Shown: one piece after another, positions 22,391 to 29,424 of the stretch
Layout of the letters: each line of letters opens with the position of its first letter
How positions within the stretch are numbered: the stretch's first letter is position 1
NCBI GenBank assembly: GCA_035307785.1
Contig: DATGHS010000278.1
Location: 1-29,424 of the forward strand
Source of the DNA: DATGHS01 sp035307785
GTDB taxonomy: Bacteria; Planctomycetota; Planctomycetia; Gemmatales; Gemmataceae
Reading direction: 5' to 3'
Length of the DNA: 29,424 nt
Position numbers and translations under genes: made by a program
The notes under the pieces: model-generated
Seen by the model: the letters and a program-made list of their open reading frames with translations, nothing else
What the model was told of the DNA's origin: nothing
Database searches by the model: none

Positions 22391-22591
22391 CTATGCCGCC
22401 GCCGCCAGTTGAGCAGCGTCGGCGGCGTGGGCAGCCAGTAACGCGGTGAGGATGCGCCGGCCTGGGGCACTGACCTGGTAGCGGTGGGTCTTTTGCACTT
22501 GGATGATCAGCCCATGCGCCCGCAGCAAGCGTAGTTTGCGGGTGATGGCAGCGGCTTGGCGGCGTTGCGCGATGGTATCGGCCGTTGCGCC
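22391..22591 (-). pseudogene. Detached C-terminal winged-helix part of the interrupted gene
   Basis: The frame continues beyond the amber codon at 22592-22594 for 66 more sense codons to a natural stop at 22391-22393. The extra peptide, including RRQAAAITRKLRLLRAHGLI and THRYQVSAPGRRILTALLAA, reads as a winged-helix DNA-binding domain. From memory, intact relatives continue through this point with a Tyr at the amber position. The part can be made only by readthrough. Confidence 0.7.
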
Positions 22592-23944
22592 CTACAGAGC
22601 CAAGCGGAGGTCGCGATTGCGGAAGCCTTGCAGCAAAAAGTCGCCGCGAGCTACCGTTCGTAACAGTTCGCCATCGGCCCCCGTGAGCGGATTGAGTGCG
22701 CGGCAGCGGTAGCCGTTCGGGAACACCGGCCGTCCCAACGGTTCCAGAAGTTGGCCCAACGGGGTCGTGTCGGCGACGGTGGCTAAACTCTCGGCTAAGC
22801 GTTCGTTGGCCCGCTGGCTGACCTCGGCTTGGCGATGCAGGTCGGCCACGCCCTTGCGCAGCGGCTGCCACGAACGCGGACCGCCGTTGTCGCCTTCCTT
22901 GGTCCGGTAGACCTTGAAGGAAGTGGCTTGGTTGATGGTGGTTTCCAGACGTAGGCCGCAGCCGAATTTGTCGTACACCTTCAACGAGTTGACATCGTAC
23001 CAGAGCTTGGCGCGCAGTCCCTCGCGGCGTTCGCGATAATCGATTTTGACCTCGGCCTGGCAGCGCCCGAAGCCTTCGGCGGGAACGGAGCGGCCCAAGA
23101 AACGCAGGACATCCCGGCAGCCGAGGACCTCGATGCAATGCCGGTTGAGGCGAGGATAGAGGTCGGCCAGGTCGTCCGGCGCGCGGAAGAGAATGTCGGT
23201 GGCCCATTCGCTCTGCTCGGTGACCCAATAATAGGGGACGCGGGCGTCGTCGCGCAGGTAGGGCAGGAGCGGATTGGTCTGCACGGCCAGACTGTCCAGC
23301 AGCGTCGGCCAGTCGGTGTGGCATTGGTCATCCAGGAGCTGTTGGGCGCGTGGCCAATCCGCGACGGCGCGCAGGAGGTTGTCCTGGCGGCGGAAAGGGA
23401 TGCCTTCCCGTTGCAGTTGGCGATAGAGCCACTGGCGGCCGTTGATGCCAATGCGCAGGGTGAAGGGGAACCACGTCTGCAAGCGGACGTAACAGAGGCC
23501 GAGTTGGTCGTGCTGGAAGTAGTGATAGAAGTGCTGACAGCGTGCGGGTTCGGCGGCGAGGTAGATGTGGCCACGGTCGTTTTTGCGGATGCGGAAGGTG
23601 CGGCAGCCTTCCACACAACTGAGGATGGCGATGCGGCCGGTGCTCAGGCCACGCTCGTGGGCCAGCGCTAAGGCGGCGGCTTCCTTGTCGGTGTTGGGGC
23701 TGTTGAGGTAATAGATGCGCTGCCCCGCGGCGGCGGCCAAGGCTTCGGTACCACCGATGAGGTCCTTGGTGAGTTGTTCGGTATGCTCGCGGTACTGCTT
23801 GAGGAGGACGTTGCGCTGGTAGAGGTAACTATCGACCCCGCGCGGGTTGGACAGCAGGCGACTACAGCCGCGAAAGCGCAGACGATCAAAGCCGCTGAGG
23901 ACCGAGAGGATCAAAGCACCGAAGCGCGATAGAAAAGATTTCAT
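22592..23944 (-). CDS. Repeated-family protein of unknown function, cut by an amber codon
   Basis: The 450-aa product belongs to a family I recall as occurring in many copies in planctomycetes and some other soil and freshwater bacteria, without an assigned function. Its start, MKSFLSRFGALILSVLSGFD, is followed by conserved-looking blocks SNPRGVDSYLYQRNVLLK, EGCRTFRIRKND, YVRLQTWFPFTLRIGINGRQ, YYWVTEQSEWATDILF, and ETTINQATSFKVYRTKEGD. It ends LQGFRNRDLRLAL at TAG, but the frame continues for a winged-helix domain, so the present gene is truncated or a pseudogene. Multicopy behaviour hints at a mobile or selfish element. It has no DDE or tyrosine-recombinase motif that I can see. A strong hairpin lies at its 5' end. 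Confidence 0.75.
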   Translation of the reverse strand: MKSFLSRFGALILSVLSGFDRLRFRGCSRLLSNPRGVDSYLYQRNVLLKQYREHTEQLTKDLIGGTEALAAAAGQRIYYLNSPNTDKEAAALALAHERGLSTGRIAILSCVEGCRTFRIRKNDRGHIYLAAEPARCQHFYHYFQHDQLGLCYVRLQTWFPFTLRIGINGRQWLYRQLQREGIPFRRQDNLLRAVADWPRAQQLLDDQCHTDWPTLLDSLAVQTNPLLPYLRDDARVPYYWVTEQSEWATDILFRAPDDLADLYPRLNRHCIEVLGCRDVLRFLGRSVPAEGFGRCQAEVKIDYRERREGLRAKLWYDVNSLKVYDKFGCGLRLETTINQATSFKVYRTKEGDNGGPRSWQPLRKGVADLHRQAEVSQRANERLAESLATVADTTPLGQLLEPLGRPVFPNGYRCRALNPLTGADGELLRTVARGDFLLQGFRNRDLRLAL

Positions 23945-24009
23945 GAGCGTGCTCCTTTGGTCGAGAGGATGCTGTTGAGAACATCCACTCTAAACCAAAG
24001 GACACGCTC
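23945..24009. repeat. Leader hairpin of the repeated-family gene
   Basis: Arms 23945-23961 and 23994-24009 pair with a single bulged base (GAGCGTGCTCCTTTGGT versus ACCAAAGGACACGCTC). Inside, a short stem GGATG/CATCC lies around 23967-23986. It abuts the start codon of the gene at 23944, so it would fold in the mRNA leader and might regulate translation or mark an element boundary. Confidence 0.7.
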
Positions 24010-24054
24010 TAATCAGCCCTTCATTGCGGCTCGGCCGCTCTGGGGGCTCCATGA

Positions 24055-24654
24055 TCAGCGGAATCGCTCCTCGACCCAGGGGTCGCCGCGCAGGTGGTAG
24101 CCACCGTGCTCCCAGCTTTCCCAGAAGCCGGGGTGGTCTTCGGCCATGAACTCGATGCCGCGCACCCATTTTGCGCTCTTCCAGGCATACAGCTTCGGAA
24201 TTACGAGCCGTAGCGGGTAGCCGTGATCGGGTTCCAAGTCCTGGCCGTTGTGCTGCAAGGCGAACAGGGCATCCTCGGAAAAAAAATCGGCCAGCGGCAA
24301 GTTCGTGGTGAAGCCGTATTCGCAATGGATCATCACGAATCTGGCTTCCGCCAACGGTTCGACATGCTTCAAGAACTCGCGCGTGGCCACCCCTTCCCAC
24401 AAGTTGTCGAGCTTGCTCCAGTGGGTTACGCAGTGCATGTCCGCCAGCACTTGCACGCGCGGCAACGCGCAGAACTGCTTCCAAGTGAAGTTTTTTTGCT
24501 GTTTCACGAAGCCGAAAAAAAACAGGTCCCAAGTGGCAGCGTCGAACGGCGGCACCTCGCCTGCATGGAGAACAGGCCATTTGTGCGTGAGCTTCTGGCC
24601 GGGCGGCAAACGCTCGGGTCGCTGGGTATCGGTGCTGATGATAGATTCAGCCAT
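24055..24654 (-). CDS. Molybdopterin-dependent oxidoreductase, sulfite oxidase/YedY-like
   Basis: The 199-aa product is a sulfite-oxidase-fold, Mo-cofactor domain protein of the short, soluble class. DMHCVTHWSKLDNLW holds the Mo ligand Cys75, followed by WEGVATREFL, CEYGFTTNLPLADF and LEPDHGYPLRLVIPKLYAWK, GIEF, all standard for this domain. Unlike MsrP/YedY it lacks a twin-arginine signal and so would be cytoplasmic. Its substrate is unknown; members oxidise or reduce S- or N-oxides. It lies 9 bases after a flavin reductase gene on the same strand, so electron supply by that protein is plausible. The ATG is at 24654. Confidence 0.92.
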   Translation of the reverse strand: MAESIISTDTQRPERLPPGQKLTHKWPVLHAGEVPPFDAATWDLFFFGFVKQQKNFTWKQFCALPRVQVLADMHCVTHWSKLDNLWEGVATREFLKHVEPLAEARFVMIHCEYGFTTNLPLADFFSEDALFALQHNGQDLEPDHGYPLRLVIPKLYAWKSAKWVRGIEFMAEDHPGFWESWEHGGYHLRGDPWVEERFR

Positions 24655-24663
24655 GTTGCAGAC

Positions 24664-25131
24664 TCAATAATTCAGCCCGTTCTTGCGAATGTGGACCCAC
24701 GGCCGGCCTCCGCCGCGCAGCGTGCCTTCCTGAATCCGAGCAATGAATAACTGGTGGTCGCCCGTTATGTAGGTCGTGATCACTTCGCATTGAAGCACGG
24801 CCAGTGCCTCAGTGAGGAGCGGCGGTTGGCCATCAACTCGCTGCACGCCGGCCTGGTCGAATGGCGGATCGGTCAGCTTTTTCCCCTGGGCGAAGTGCGA
24901 GACGATGCTGCTCTGCCCTTCGGCCAGGATATTCACCGCAAACCGCGTTCCTTCGGTGAGCGAGGCCGCGATGTCCCGACCTTTCTTCACCGCCACGCTC
25001 AATAGCGGCGGGTCGAACGAGCACTGCTGCACCCAACTGGCGAGCATCGCGGGCTCGGCATCGTCGTGGCGAAGGGTCACGATAAATAGACCGCTGGGGA
25101 TACGGCCAAGGGCAGATGCAAAATCGGACAT
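24664..25131 (-). CDS. Flavin reductase-like FMN-binding protein
   Basis: The 155-aa product matches the flavin-reductase-like domain (PF01613 type): ALGRIPSGLFIVTLRHDDAE near the N-terminus, LASWVQQCSFDPPLLSVAV and RFAVNILAEG. These proteins bind FMN and reduce it or pass electrons on. ATG 25131 is chosen; the longer frame start at 25191 would lie in an AT-rich repeat and adds unlikely residues. AAGGA lies about 10 bases upstream. The following gene for a molybdopterin oxidoreductase is 9 bases away, which suggests an operon and a shared redox role. Confidence 0.9.
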   Translation of the reverse strand: MSDFASALGRIPSGLFIVTLRHDDAEPAMLASWVQQCSFDPPLLSVAVKKGRDIAASLTEGTRFAVNILAEGQSSIVSHFAQGKKLTDPPFDQAGVQRVDGQPPLLTEALAVLQCEVITTYITGDHQLFIARIQEGTLRGGGRPWVHIRKNGLNY

Positions 25132-25152
25132 TCCGGTCGATTCCTTCGTAGA

Positions 25153-25283
25153 AATCCGAATATCGAAATTCAAAATACGAAACAGATTCAAAATTCAAAT
25201 CTCAAAACGCTCTTGGCACGGTTTGGAATCTATTAATTTGAATTTTGACATTGTTTCAGATTTCGAATTGGGAATTCGAATTT
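25153..25283. repeat. AT-rich palindromic repeat
   Basis: Arms about 25153-25200 and 25236-25283 form a long imperfect palindrome with a perfect 13-base core (TCAAAATTCAAAT at 25188-25200, complement at 25236-25248). It is strikingly AT-rich compared with its neighbours and resembles the dispersed ATTCGAAATTC-type repeats. It separates the redox pair from the TlpA-like gene. Confidence 0.75.
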
Positions 25284-25293
25284 AGTACTCCAT

Positions 25294-25824
25294 TCATTGT
25301 TTCAGTGCCTCGACCACGATTACTTCCACGTCTTTATAGTCTACGCCGTCGTGGTAGCGCTTCAGCAGTTCGCCCTTGCGGCCAAAGACGAAGACACAGG
25401 GCGGGCCGTCGATCTTCAACTTTTGCTGCCAGACTTCCGGCTTTTCGTCGAGAATGAAGTTGGCAAACGTCGCTTGCTGTTTCGTGAGGAAATTCCGCAC
25501 CCGGTCACGCGTTTCGGCATCATGCGTGCCATCGAGACTTACCGAAATCGCGGTAAGGCCACTGTTAGCATATTTCCGGTGCAGCTCCACGAGTTGCGGG
25601 AATTCGCGCTTGCAAGGGAAACAATAGTCGGCCCAGAAATCGACGACAATCACTTGCCCGCTTAGCTCTTTGACGCAGCGCGCTAAGTCGGCATAACGAA
25701 TGTCGCGAACTTCCGCTGGCGGCTCATTCCGTGGCGAAGCGCCGGGGCGGTTCACCGCCAGCGCCGCGGTTGCGCATAGCACCACCGCCAGCAGAAACAC
25801 CATTCGAATCCTTCGCGCGTCCAT
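25294..25824 (-). CDS. TlpA/ResA-like exported thioredoxin-fold protein
   Basis: The 176-aa product has a signal peptide (MDARRIRMVFLLAVVLCATA, cleavage near ALA) and a thioredoxin fold with the redox motif WADYCFPCKREFP (Cys68 and Cys71), then ISVSLDGTHDAETRDRVRNF, an AhpC/TSA-Redoxin-like insert, and DGPPCVFVFGRKGE with the cis-Pro region. It probably works in the periplasm on disulfides of exported proteins. AGGAG lies eight bases upstream of the ATG. It is on the same strand as the redox pair but is separated from them by a repeat, so it may be a separate transcript. Confidence 0.93.
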   Translation of the reverse strand: MDARRIRMVFLLAVVLCATAALAVNRPGASPRNEPPAEVRDIRYADLARCVKELSGQVIVVDFWADYCFPCKREFPQLVELHRKYANSGLTAISVSLDGTHDAETRDRVRNFLTKQQATFANFILDEKPEVWQQKLKIDGPPCVFVFGRKGELLKRYHDGVDYKDVEVIVVEALKQ

Positions 25825-25948
25825 ACGAATTACTCCTGGAAGGACGAATCCTCTGCTGCGATGTTAGCCGGAAATCCGTGGCTTCGCCAAGATGAGAACG
25901 GGCAGAAATGAAAAAACCCAGGGACGGCCGTCCCTGGGCGATATTCGT

Positions 25949-26815
25949 TCACTTCGCTGGTATCTGAATGCCCGGCGGCGGCGGTTGCGTCGGCGCGGGC
26001 GGCGGTTGGAAGGTTGGCGGCGCCGGATACTTGGCGTCCGGCTCGCAGCCGGCTGGCTCGGGCAGGCATTTCAACCAGCGGGCCGGCGGGAACCAATAAT
26101 CCTTGAGCGGCGGATGGCGATCCACGTAGCCATTCTTCGAATGGTCGAAGAACAGTTCCCGAGGCCAGGTGGCTATAGGCCGAGTGGTCTCTGGGTCCAT
26201 GTAGCCGGCGTAGACACCGCCTTCCAAGCCTAACTGACAGCAGTAGTAGCGAATCCGATTTGGGCCTTTCGGCTTGCCGAACCAGTTCAACAGCAGCGGG
26301 TTCTTGGTGCGAATATGCGTAAGTTGCCAAAACATACGCGGGCCGGCAAAGTGCTTGCCGTCTTCCATTTCTGCGAATTCTGTTAAACGGGCCGATTCTT
26401 CCGGCGTCAGCGGAACCTTGCGCTGGCGAACCCACACGCGGCCGCCCGGTTGGTCTTGGTAGCTGGTGAAGTGATAATAGGCTTCAAACGTGCGAATCCA
26501 ACGCGTATCGTGTGGGCCGGCTTCAAGCACGGCCCACTCACCGTTGGAGCGCTGAAACACGGTGCCCGAGTGGTGCGGGTGACCCGAACCGACTAGCTTG
26601 TACCCAAACCCCCAAAAAAATCGGCTATCGGTGCCTAAGAATACATCACCGGCTTGCGGGCAATAGTAGCGTGGTTGACCCTGCGGCGGCGCATCGATCT
26701 CGTAGGACGGGTCGAAAATATATCCCCAGAAGCCAATGGACGGATGCGGCTTGTCCATGTCGGCCGGCGGTCGGCCACAGTTCCACATCAACGCCAGCAT
26801 CACCACAGTACTCAT
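25949..26815 (-). CDS. Possible YiiX-like permuted papain-fold protein
   Basis: I do not recognise this 288-aa protein with certainty. QAGDVFLG (54-61), the His pair in GHPHHSGTVFQ (81-82), VLEAG (97-101) and later RYYCCQLGL (Cys192/193) are in the order of permuted NlpC/P60-YiiX proteins: GD, SHVGI, then EA, then YCSEL. Those enzymes cut peptide or amide bonds in cell wall or lipids. A hydrophobic N-terminus (VVMLALMW) may anchor it, and the end is a Pro-rich tail (APPTFQPPPAPTQPPPPG). GGAAGGGG lies just upstream of the ATG. An alternative is an unrelated planctomycete-specific exported protein. Confidence 0.7.
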   Translation of the reverse strand: MSTVVMLALMWNCGRPPADMDKPHPSIGFWGYIFDPSYEIDAPPQGQPRYYCPQAGDVFLGTDSRFFWGFGYKLVGSGHPHHSGTVFQRSNGEWAVLEAGPHDTRWIRTFEAYYHFTSYQDQPGGRVWVRQRKVPLTPEESARLTEFAEMEDGKHFAGPRMFWQLTHIRTKNPLLLNWFGKPKGPNRIRYYCCQLGLEGGVYAGYMDPETTRPIATWPRELFFDHSKNGYVDRHPPLKDYWFPPARWLKCLPEPAGCEPDAKYPAPPTFQPPPAPTQPPPPGIQIPAK

Positions 26816-27135
26816 CTGTTGCCCCTTCCTTGGGAATTGGAATGCAGAGAGTGCTTTTCCTTACCCCTCTCTTATCTGTTTTAACCGTTGCAGAGGTTTA
26901 AGAGGGATCGGTCGAACCCCGTGACAATGTCGACGGGCGCACCGGGAAAAAGGGTTGTGCGCGTTTTTCGCCGCAATAGGATGTCCCTAAGGACCGCATG
27001 ATACCGGTACAACCGGCACGATTCCTACCGCCTGAACGATGGTGAAAAACCGTTAAGGGCAGCAAACTTTCACCTGGTTTACTTCGTCGGAATTCTTGTC
27101 GCACTCTCTTTGCTTTCTCGAATGGAGGTCCTCTG
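26816..27135. other. Divergent intergenic region
   Basis: This 320-base gap lies between the YiiX-like gene and the DUF4139 gene, which are divergent. It should hold both promoters. A minus-strand ORF covers part of it and runs into the DUF4139 gene; I take this for a shadow. No repeat or RNA gene was noticed. GGAGG at 27124-27128 is the ribosome site of the plus-strand gene. Confidence 0.5.
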
Positions 27136-29289
27136 ATGCGCCGCGTATTATGGCTCTTGCCGGTGGTCGGCCTGATGGCGTTGGCCGCGTTTTTCATTTG
27201 GAAACCACGGCCCACCACGGCCGGTCCCAATCGCGAAGACCCGGCGGCGCCGGCCGCTGCTTCGTTGCCCATTCGCAAGGTGGTGTTGTTCAGCAGCGGC
27301 GTGGGTTACTTCGAACGCAAAGGCGAAGTGGACGGCAATTCGCGCGTCGATCTTACTTTCCAGGTGCGCGACATCAATGACCTGATTAAGAGCATGGTGT
27401 TGCAAGACGAGAAAGGCGTCGTTTCGGCCGTCAGCTACGATTCGCTCGATCCGGTCGATCGTACGCTCCGAAGCTTTGCGGTGAATCTCACCAATAACCC
27501 GACCTTTGGCGCTATCCTCACCCAGATGCGCGGCGAGCGCGTGGAAGTCGTCTTGCAACAGAATGTCGCGAATCAGCCCGGCACTATCACCGGCGCCATC
27601 ATGGGCATTGAGCATCATCCGCAGGTCTCGAAGGAGGGGACCAGCGATGCCGAGGTGCTTACCTTGTGGTGCGCCGAAGGCGTGCGGGCGGTGAAGCTAT
27701 CCGACATCCAGCGGTTGCGCTTCCTCAGTTCGCAAATCGAAAGCGAATTCCGCCGCGCGCTCGACACGCTGGCCCTATCACACGACGCGCAGAAGAAAGC
27801 AGTCACGCTGAATTTCGTAGGCGATGGCAAGCGCGACGTGCGCGTGGGCTATGTCGTCGAGAATCCGATCTGGAAGACGAGTTACCGCCTTGTGCTTGAT
27901 AAGGACGGCAAGCCGTTCCTGCAAGGCTGGGCCGTTGTGGATAACCCGACCGATGAGGACTGGAACAACGTGGGCATGGCCCTCATCTCCGGTCGCCCGA
28001 TTTCCTTCCAGATGGATCTGTACCAGCCGCTCTATGTGCCGCGACCGGTGGTGGAACTGGAACTCTTCCAGTCCCTACGACCGGTGGCCTACGGTGGTGC
28101 AGTGGAAAAACAGCAGTTCGTGGCTGGGTTGACGCCGCCGGCCGGGCCGATGGCCGCCAAGGGCGCCGGCAAACCAATGGACGCTTCGGACCGCGCCAAC
28201 ATGCGCAAGGCGGGTGCCATGAACGGCTTGGGCATGCAGACCGAACAGACCAAGCGCCTTTCTGAAGAACTCGAATCGCGCATGGACCTGACCCGCGGGG
28301 TGCAGTCGGCCGCGACGGCTTCGCAGCTGGGCGACTTCTTCCAATATGTGATCAACACGCCGGTTACCTTGCCACGGCAGAAGTCCGCGTTGTTGCCCAT
28401 CGTGAACAAGGAAGTCGATGCCACGCGGCTATCGATCTACAACGCGGCCGTGCATCCAAAGTTCCCGATGCTCGGCCTCAAGCTCAAGAACAGTTCCGGC
28501 TTGCATTTGATGCAAGGGCCGATCACCGTCTTCGAAGGCTCGACCTACGCCGGCGATGCCCGCATCAACGATTTGCCGCCGAACGACGACCGGCTCATCA
28601 GCTACGCCGTCGATCTCGGCACCGAGGTTGAAGCCAAGAGCCATCGGGCGCCGGATCGGTTGATCGCCGTGCGCATCGAACGCGGGCTAATTATCAAGAC
28701 CGACAAGATTCGCGAGGAGAAGACTTACACTGCAACGAACCGCTCGGGAGCCGAGCGCACGCTTTGGATTGAGCATCCCTACCGGCCCGATTTCGAGCTG
28801 GTTAGCAAGCTGGAGCAAGCGGAGCGCACGCAAGACTTCCGCCGCTTCGAAATGAAGTTGCCGGCCGAGGCTAAGAAGTCGGTGAGCATGACGATCGTGG
28901 AAGAGAAGAACCTCAGCCAGTCGATCGCCATTTCGAACACGAATGACGACACCATTCGCTTCTTCATAAACAACACCATTTCCAGCCCCGAAGTGAAGCA
29001 GGCACTCGAAAAGGCCTTGACGTTCAAGGCCGAGCTGGTGAAAGTACAGCAGACCCTGAGCGACGTGAACAGGCAGCTGCAGGTGATTACCGAAGACCAG
29101 GGCCGCTTGCGCGCCAACTTGCGTGAGATGCCGCAAAGCGCCGCTGCCTACAAGCGCTATCTTGAGAAGTTCGATAAGCAGGAGACGGAGATCGAAGACT
29201 TGCAGAAGCAGCAGAAGTCTCTGCAAGGCAAGGAACTGCAAGCGCGGCAGGCGCTGGATGGCTATCTCAGCAGCCTGAATGTGAAGTAG
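27136..29289 (+). CDS. DUF4139 domain protein, membrane-anchored or exported
   Basis: The 717-aa product starts with a signal anchor (MRRVLWLLPVVGLMALAAFF) followed by KVVLFSSGVGYFERKGEV (about 48-65), typical of DUF4139 proteins, which have this N-terminal beta-rich part and a large mucoidy-inhibitor-like body. VRVGYVVENPIWKTSYRLVL (about 236-255) and LQGWAVVDNPTDEDWNNVGM are the DUF4139 core signatures. Residues about 640-710 form a coiled coil (ALTFKAELVKVQQTLSDVNR and onward). The function is unknown; an envelope role is likely. GGAGG lies seven bases before the ATG. The size is normal. Confidence 0.92.
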   Translation: MRRVLWLLPVVGLMALAAFFIWKPRPTTAGPNREDPAAPAAASLPIRKVVLFSSGVGYFERKGEVDGNSRVDLTFQVRDINDLIKSMVLQDEKGVVSAVSYDSLDPVDRTLRSFAVNLTNNPTFGAILTQMRGERVEVVLQQNVANQPGTITGAIMGIEHHPQVSKEGTSDAEVLTLWCAEGVRAVKLSDIQRLRFLSSQIESEFRRALDTLALSHDAQKKAVTLNFVGDGKRDVRVGYVVENPIWKTSYRLVLDKDGKPFLQGWAVVDNPTDEDWNNVGMALISGRPISFQMDLYQPLYVPRPVVELELFQSLRPVAYGGAVEKQQFVAGLTPPAGPMAAKGAGKPMDASDRANMRKAGAMNGLGMQTEQTKRLSEELESRMDLTRGVQSAATASQLGDFFQYVINTPVTLPRQKSALLPIVNKEVDATRLSIYNAAVHPKFPMLGLKLKNSSGLHLMQGPITVFEGSTYAGDARINDLPPNDDRLISYAVDLGTEVEAKSHRAPDRLIAVRIERGLIIKTDKIREEKTYTATNRSGAERTLWIEHPYRPDFELVSKLEQAERTQDFRRFEMKLPAEAKKSVSMTIVEEKNLSQSIAISNTNDDTIRFFINNTISSPEVKQALEKALTFKAELVKVQQTLSDVNRQLQVITEDQGRLRANLREMPQSAAAYKRYLEKFDKQETEIEDLQKQQKSLQGKELQARQALDGYLSSLNVK

Positions 29290-29301
29290 GAAGAGTTTTT
29301 T

Positions 29302-29393
29302 GAACACAAGGTAACGAAGGAAACGAAGAGAAATCTAAGGCAACAACGGGTGTTCATCCTAATATTCTTTGTTGGCTTTGTTTCCTTCTGTTT
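29302..29393. repeat. GGTAACGAAGGAAACGAAG-type inverted repeat
   Basis: Left arm (about 29302-29330) and right arm (29364-29393) form an imperfect palindrome; the core is GAAGGAAACGAAG opposite CTTTGTTTCCTTC. The same core occurs inside the large palindrome at 3848-4011. It follows the DUF4139 stop codon and may act as its terminator. Confidence 0.75.
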
Positions 29394-29424
29394 AACTTCT
29401 TTGGTTGATACTTGAATGGAATCA

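Noticed and set aside
19711..22594. Amber codon recoding, suggested by two in-frame TAG codons
   Set aside because: TAG is used as the normal stop of several intact genes here (for example those ending at 18411, 21396 and 29289), so genome-wide reassignment is not supported.
22080..23324. Minus-strand ORF of 414 codons across the repeated-family gene
   Set aside because: It is another frame of that gene, highly Arg/Pro-rich, and has no motif.

Overview
The window looks like a chromosomal segment of a member of the Planctomycetes, probably the Pirellulales/Gemmatales side. The evidence is a DUF1559-type protein with a C-terminal H-X9-DG motif, a short protein carrying the FRPxLExxExRxLPS N-terminal tag, an FHA/kinase-fold protein, an ECF sigma cassette, YtcJ-like and DUF4139 proteins, LRRs of the planctomycete type, and dense short palindromic intergenic repeats. 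Most coding DNA is GC-rich; 5839-8544 is visibly poorer in GC. No rRNA, tRNA, CRISPR array or complete insertion sequence was recognised.

Layout. 1-2277: a membrane-anchored unknown protein and an RraA-family gene bracketed by two hairpin repeats, then about 600 bases without a convincing gene. 2278-4450 (minus): an orphan phage-like terminase pair, with repeats inserted in frame in the large subunit and forming the tail of the small one. 4699-5506 (plus): a small helical protein overlapping an HNH endonuclease gene. 5839-8544 (minus): an Mrr nuclease fused to leucine-rich repeats, then a DisA_N-like (diadenylate-cyclase-fold) protein; this is the best candidate for an undescribed system. 8872-11526: small planctomycete proteins in a repeat-rich stretch with an array of hairpins.

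11527-14242: a UPF0104/LPG-synthase-like membrane protein converging on a coupled pair (YrdC-like/arginine-phosphatase fusion plus rpiB) that recalls Bacillus ywlC-ywlE-ywlF. 14419-16655: ECF sigma factor, membrane protein and exported coiled-coil protein, tightly packed. 17164-18411: FHA plus pseudokinase. 18509-19578: arsC overlapping an aquaporin gene, a likely arsenic detoxification pair. 19762-21396: a YtcJ-like amidohydrolase whose probable signal peptide is cut by an in-frame amber codon. 21479-22312: DUF1559-like. 22391-23944: a repeated-family gene broken by another amber. 24055-25824: molybdopterin oxidoreductase, flavin reductase and a TlpA-like thioredoxin. 25949-26815: a permuted-papain (YiiX-like) candidate. 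27136-29289: a DUF4139 protein.

All calls come from reading the sequence and from memory of protein families. No searches were run.
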